From Actinomycetota bacterium (lineage in GTDB: Bacteria; Actinomycetota; Thermoleophilia; Gaiellales; Gaiellaceae): a stretch of DNA of 6,671 bases. Of this stretch, positions 5,129-6,671 are shown in pieces; the first letter of the stretch is position 1, and each line of letters opens with the position of its first letter. The position numbers and the translations under genes were made by a program. The notes under the pieces were generated by a model. It was not told where the DNA came from, searched no databases, and was given only the letters and a program-made list of their open reading frames with translations. The stretch spans positions 5,804 through 12,474 of the forward strand of contig VAXY01000116.1 of NCBI GenBank assembly GCA_005885085.1. Reading direction: 5' to 3'.

Positions 5129-6671
5129 ATGCGCGAGTTCAAAACATCCGACGCTTACCGGCCGACCGGCGACCAGCCGACCGCGATCGGAACGCTGTCC
5201 GAGGGGCTGAAAGGCGGGGAGCGCTACCAGACGCTGATCGGCGCGACGGGCACCGGCAAGACCGCGACGATGGCCTGGACGATCGAGCAGGTCGGCAAGC
5301 CGGCGCTCGTGATCGCACATAACAAGACTCTCGCCGCTCAGCTCTGCAACGAGTTCCGCGAGTTCTTCCCGTACAACGCGGTCGAGTACTTCGTCTCCTA
5401 TTACGACTACTACCAGCCGGAGGCGTACGTGCCTCAGGCCGACCTCTACATCGAGAAGGACTCGTCCCAGAACGACGACATCGCGCGGCTGCGGCTCGCG
5501 GCGACGTCCGCGCTCTTCACGCGGCGCGATGTCGTCGTGGTCGCGTCGGTCTCCTGCATCTACGGTCTCGGGTCGCCGGAGGAGTGGCGGGAGCGCGTGA
5601 TCATCCTCGAGGTCGGCGAAGAGCACGACCGCGACCTGATGCTGCGGAAGCTGATCGACTCGCAGTACGTCCGCAACGACACGATGCTCGGCCGCGGGCG
5701 TTTCCGGGTGAAGGGCGACGTCGTCGAGGTGCAGCCTCCTTCTTCGGCGACGAGGTCGAGCACGTCACGCACTTCGACCCGCTCACCGGCGAGATCCTGG
5801 CCAAGCTCGACAACATCGCGATCTGGCCGGCGACGGAATACGTCACGTCGAAGCCGACGGTCGAGCGCGCCGTCGGCGAGATCCGGCACGAGCTCGAGGA
5901 GCGCCTCAAGGAGCTGGAGCTCGAAGGGAAGATGCTCGAGGCGCACCGGCTGCGGCAGCGCACCGAGTACGACCTCGAGATGATGCAGGAGCTGGGGTTC
6001 TGCAACGGGATCGAGAACTACTCACGGATCCTGGAGGGGCGGGCCCCGGGCACGCATCCGTTCACGCTCCTCGACTACTTCCCGCAGGACTTCGTCGTCT
6101 TCGTCGACGAGTCGCATCAGACGGTGCCGCAGATCGGCGGCATGTACGAGGGCGACCGCTCGCGCAAGCAGACGCTGGTCGACTACGGCTTCCGGTTGCC
6201 TTCCGCCCTCGACAACCGGCCCCTGCGCTTCGACGAGTTCCTCGAGAAGGTGCCGCAGCTGGTCTTCGTCTCGGCGACGCCGGGGCCGTTCGAGCTGCGC
6301 CACTCCAAGCGACTTGCCGAGCAGCCCGGAGGTCGAGCTCCGGGCGACGAGGAACCAGATCGACGACCTTCTCAACGAGGTCCGGCGCCGCGAGGAGGCC
6401 GGTGAGCGCGTGCTCGTCACCACCCTGACCAAGAAGATGGCGGAAGACCTGACCGACTACCTCCTGGAATCCGGCGTCAAGGCGCGCTACCTGCATTCCG
6501 AGATCGACACGCTCGAGCGGATCCAGATCATCCGGGAGCTCCGACTCGGGGAGTACGACGTGCTCGTCGGCGTGAACCTCCTGCGTGAGGGCCTCGACCT
6601 GCCGGAGGTCTCGCTCGTCGCGATCCTTGACGCGGACAAGGAGGGCTTCTTGCGCGGCAAGACGGCGTTGA
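5129..6671 (+). pseudogene. uvrB: Excinuclease ABC subunit B, frame broken twice, 3' end outside window
   Basis: UvrB is the damage-verifying helicase-like subunit of nucleotide excision repair, working with UvrA and UvrC. Segment 1 (5129-5737, 203 residues) begins MREFKTSDAYRPTGDQP like other UvrB proteins and holds Walker A GATGTGKT (38-45) and the damage-binding beta-hairpin (about 91-115). Segment 2 (5737-6324, shifted frame) runs from SFFGDEVEHVTHFDPLTGE through VFVDESHQTVPQIGGMYEGD (DESH box) to SATPGPFELRHSKRLAEQ. Segment 3 (6326-6671, first frame again) runs from PEVELRATRNQIDDLL through LVTTLTKKMAEDLTDYLLE and NLLREGLDLPEVSLVAILDADKEGF. Compared with remembered E. coli, Bacillus and mycobacterial UvrB, about 9 residues are missing at each break. 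Reading from the start codon runs out of frame to a stop near 5983. The last helicase motif and UVR domain are beyond the window. An alternative start is TTG 5120, preceded by GAGG (5110-5113). An assembly error is possible instead of true decay, as everything else is well conserved. Confidence 0.9.

Noticed and set aside
4474..5142. Open frames on both strands across the DUF1360 gene
   Set aside because: Low-complexity Arg-rich translations; the DUF1360 frame has conserved motifs and membrane segments.
1..6671. Search for CRISPR arrays, tRNA/rRNA genes, insertion sequences, attachment sites or phage genes
   Set aside because: None seen; gene content is core chromosomal and composition looks even along the window.

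Overview
This is a GC-rich window of bacterial housekeeping genes. The gene content and order are polA (3' part) - rpsA - coaE - a lytic transglycosylase - an M23-type secreted protein (opposite strand) - a DUF1360 membrane protein (opposite strand) - uvrB (cut by the window end). A polA/rpsA/coaE/uvrB neighbourhood is well known in Actinomycetota. The four-domain S1 protein, the DUF1360 protein, the lack of Shine-Dalgarno sequences and the style of the CoaE and UvrB sequences point to an actinobacterium. My best guess is the Thermoleophilia side (Gaiellales/Solirubrobacterales), probably a metagenome contig. That lineage call is inference from remembered family sequences, not a search result.

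Layout. 1-852: DNA polymerase I polymerase domain, 5' end outside the window. 853-1088: 236 bp without a gene, holding four strong hairpins and a possible promoter. 1089-2432: ribosomal protein S1. About 2446-3009: dephospho-CoA kinase, with no ordinary start codon. 3006-3551: membrane-anchored lytic transglycosylase, coupled to coaE by a GTGA overlap. 3527-4528 (minus): secreted M23-like protein, whose 3' end overlaps the transglycosylase by 25 bp. 4620-5108 (minus): DUF1360 membrane protein. 5129-6671: uvrB, divergent from DUF1360 with only 20 bp between the two ATGs.

How they relate. PolA and UvrB belong to the same nucleotide-excision-repair pathway (damage excision, then gap filling). 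S1 serves translation and CoaE makes coenzyme A. The two convergent genes in the middle both look like cell-wall enzymes acting outside the membrane. The plus-strand genes rpsA-coaE-transglycosylase look like one operon.

No new multi-gene system is visible. What deserves attention is local. The uvrB frame is broken twice by apparent deletions of about 28 and 26 nt that together restore the frame. coaE has no ATG/GTG/TTG start at a sensible place. Two near-identical palindromes 31 bp apart stand in front of rpsA. Several genes share a GCTA(A/C)(C/G)CT box before the start while lacking Shine-Dalgarno sequences.
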